DNA of 64,000 nucleotides from assembly GCA_013398955.1 (NCBI GenBank), contig VWPU01011587.1:1-64000 (forward strand). Reading direction: 5' to 3'. This DNA comes from Callaeas wilsoni. Lineage: Eukaryota; Chordata; Aves; Passeriformes; Callaeidae. The position numbers and the translations under genes were made by a program. Positions 61,980 through 64,000 of the stretch are shown here, piece after piece. The notes under the pieces are model-generated. The model was not told where the DNA came from. It saw nothing but the letters and a program-made list of their open reading frames with translations, and searched no databases. Positions within the stretch are counted from its first letter, which is position 1. Each line of letters opens with the position of its first letter.

Positions 61980-64000
61980 ATCAGGGTACACCCAATGGCC
62001 ACACTCTCACTTGAAATCCCTGATCAGTTTTTTCCCAAAAATCAATGTTATTTATAAATGTAAAAAATGTTATTTTTGTGGTCATGGGGAAAAAGGATGA
62101 GACAGACAGAATTCTCCCTGAATTGCCTTATTTTAAGGAGTTTTTCCAATTCTGATTCTACCATCAAGTTTCTGTCTTCATTATAAGTTAAGCTTATGTG
62201 ATGAAGGTTGGATGAATTAGGGTTCCAGGACACCCAGCATCACCACCACCAAATCCTTTCCCACTGATAGAAAATCAACCGACATCAACTGAAAATACAA
62301 ACATTTCACAACGGAAATGTAGGCCATATATACTATACAGCATATTTAATAATGTGTTCCTCTGTCTCTGAATATATCTTTTGAAATAAAACAGTGTTGT
62401 GCAAATAAGAGCAAGCACATATTCTACTTTCAGGTCCTAGGCAATTATTTGAGATTGAATATATATCATACAAGTGCACAGAAAGGAAAACCGAGAAGAA
62501 ATTTTTCAAATACATTTAAAAATTTACTTTGCTGACATGCTGACACTGATATAATGAGACAGAAAATGTTAACATCTTGTCTTTTTAAATTAAGAACTTG
62601 ATATTTATAGGCTTTAAACTTAAAAATATAGTCACATCTTCAAACTTTCAGTTAAAAAAAATGGTGATGCTGACAAGTTAGTTAACACTACAAAACTTTG
62701 CCAGATCGACACAAGCTTCTTAAATCTACCTCACTCTCCAAACAAAAGGAAAGCAGTCAGAGAGATTTTGAGGAGAGAGAAAAGTTTAGGGGGGAAAAAT
62801 TATTTTCCTATATCAGAATCTCCTCGGGTTGTTAGGGAGATTATTTTTAAGTATTTTAACACTGGGAATTGTTGAAAGGTAAATTTTCTGAACATTTTTT
62901 CTGACAAAAATCAGACAGAGAATAATCTGGCAAGGTCTTAAACAAAATGAGATTATGCTACATAAGCATTGGGTAAACATCTCCTTTAAAATGTCTTTTG
63001 AAGAAAAAAAACTTCTTTATCTTTCCTTCCTGCAGCACCTCAGCTCTGACCATGGACAGAGCTGCTTTATAACAGAAAGGGAGGGGTTATGAATGACTAT
63101 GTGGTATACTTGGAATTTTCCAGAAGAAAAAAGTTTTTTCAGATTTATTAGAGACTCCACAGCTAGTACAACAATTTCTGTTATCATCCTACAGACTGAA
63201 CTGCCAGGCTAAAATCATACAGAATTAAAGTTATGATTCAAATCAGAGGTTAAATCTGCACCAGCTTTTTTATCATGTAGGAATGACATTTTTCCTCAGC
63301 TGGAAGGATGAGTTCTTTCTATTTTGTTTTGTTGTTGTGGTTTTTTGTTTTGTTTTAAAAAAGCATCTATGAGAGAAACAAGATGCATCCTCCAATGTCT
63401 CTTATCCCTGTAGAACTGACCTTGCTGATTCTACTCTACGAACAAGCACAATCAAGTAGCTCTTTTGCAGCATATCAGAAAACTCCTGGCTGATAGTGAA
63501 GATCTTTGTATCCTTCATGTTAGTAAAGCCACACCATGGTCAGCCCCTGAGGTCCCTAGAAAAATGATACTTTCTCCTTGTTCTTTCTGTGACTTTTGGC
63601 CTCTGCTTTGTTTTTTTGTTTCACTTTGCATTTTTGCCCATTATCACAAGAAACCCCACTGACTGAAAAATTGTGTCAACAGAGTGCAGACTATTGCAAC
63701 GTCTGTTAACAAGCCAGGTCGTACATATAATAAACGTGTTTATGCTCACAGGTGCTGTATATAGTAAAAAAAATTTAATGTTCAACTTCTCTACTCTATA
63801 ATCTAATGCAAGTGCTATTTTTACATAAAGAAATCAAAAGCAATTTTTTTTCTTTGTTGTTTGTAAAAACCAAAAGCATTTGCAGTGTAATTGAAGTTGG
63901 TGAAACAGAGCACAACTGGTTGCAATCATCTAATCTATAAATATATCTCCATAAATTTCTTTAAACTTTGTCTAAATATTTAGACCATCTATTTACCCCA

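Larger units (their letters stand above)
49176..64000. other. Long intergenic stretch to the window end, no gene recognised
   Basis: Nearly 15 kb with no supported exon and no CR1 recognised. Structural items are an inverted repeat (49296-49374), a TATA/GATA low-complexity stretch (51705-51757), a 26-bp palindrome with a neighbouring tandem repeat (56007-56069), a hairpin with a CpG cluster beside it (58439-58523) and an imperfect hairpin (61930-61979). Scattered open frames, the longest being 143 codons on the minus strand at 53348-53779, carry no recognisable domains. The last kilobase is plain AT-rich DNA. Confidence 0.6.

Noticed and set aside
1..64000. tRNA, rRNA, CRISPR arrays, retroviral genes
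   Set aside because: I looked for their usual signatures (tRNA box motifs, repeat-spacer arrays, LTR pairs and retroviral protein motifs) and saw none. Weak or very old copies cannot be excluded by eye.

Overview
The window looks like a bird (or close archosaur) chromosome. It holds one clear protein-coding gene, the trophoblast glycoprotein gene TPBG (5T4/WAIF1), at the left edge on the + strand, followed by about 62 kb in which I find no convincing exon. Evidence for a bird: every interspersed repeat I recognise is a decayed CR1 LINE, there are no L1, Alu or other mammalian SINEs, interspersed repeats are sparse, and the gene has the steep GC enrichment common at avian 5' ends. Turtles and crocodilians also carry CR1, so the class call is an inference.

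Layout. 1-201: GC- and CpG-rich sequence with a likely 3' splice site at about 47, then 5' UTR. 202-1323: complete single-exon TPBG coding sequence of 373 codons. 1324 to about 2035: AT-rich 3' UTR with a polyadenylation signal at 2011 and a second at 2126. 2132-64000: non-coding, AT-rich DNA. Six CR1 fragments lie in it (about 13195-13812, 16495-16937, 29724-29832, 31885-32355, 35482-36506, 48789-49175), all on the minus strand. A weaker CR1-like stretch in the opposite sense lies near 41170-41440. The rest is unique sequence with small microsatellites and tandem duplications.

The most unusual structures outside the gene are: a 324-bp almost pure pyrimidine tract (11001-11324, two purines only, no A); a small isolated CpG-dense patch (about 21998-22110); a 17-bp perfect inverted repeat with a 45-bp loop (49296-49374); and a 26-bp perfect palindrome next to a 19-bp tandem duplication (56007-56069).

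There is no operon-like cooperation to describe. The gene-free stretch may be cis-regulatory DNA for TPBG, which in other vertebrates is flanked by large gene-poor intervals, but no enhancer can be proved from one sequence. I found no exciting new multi-gene system in this window. No tRNA, rRNA, CRISPR, viral gene or toxin gene was seen.
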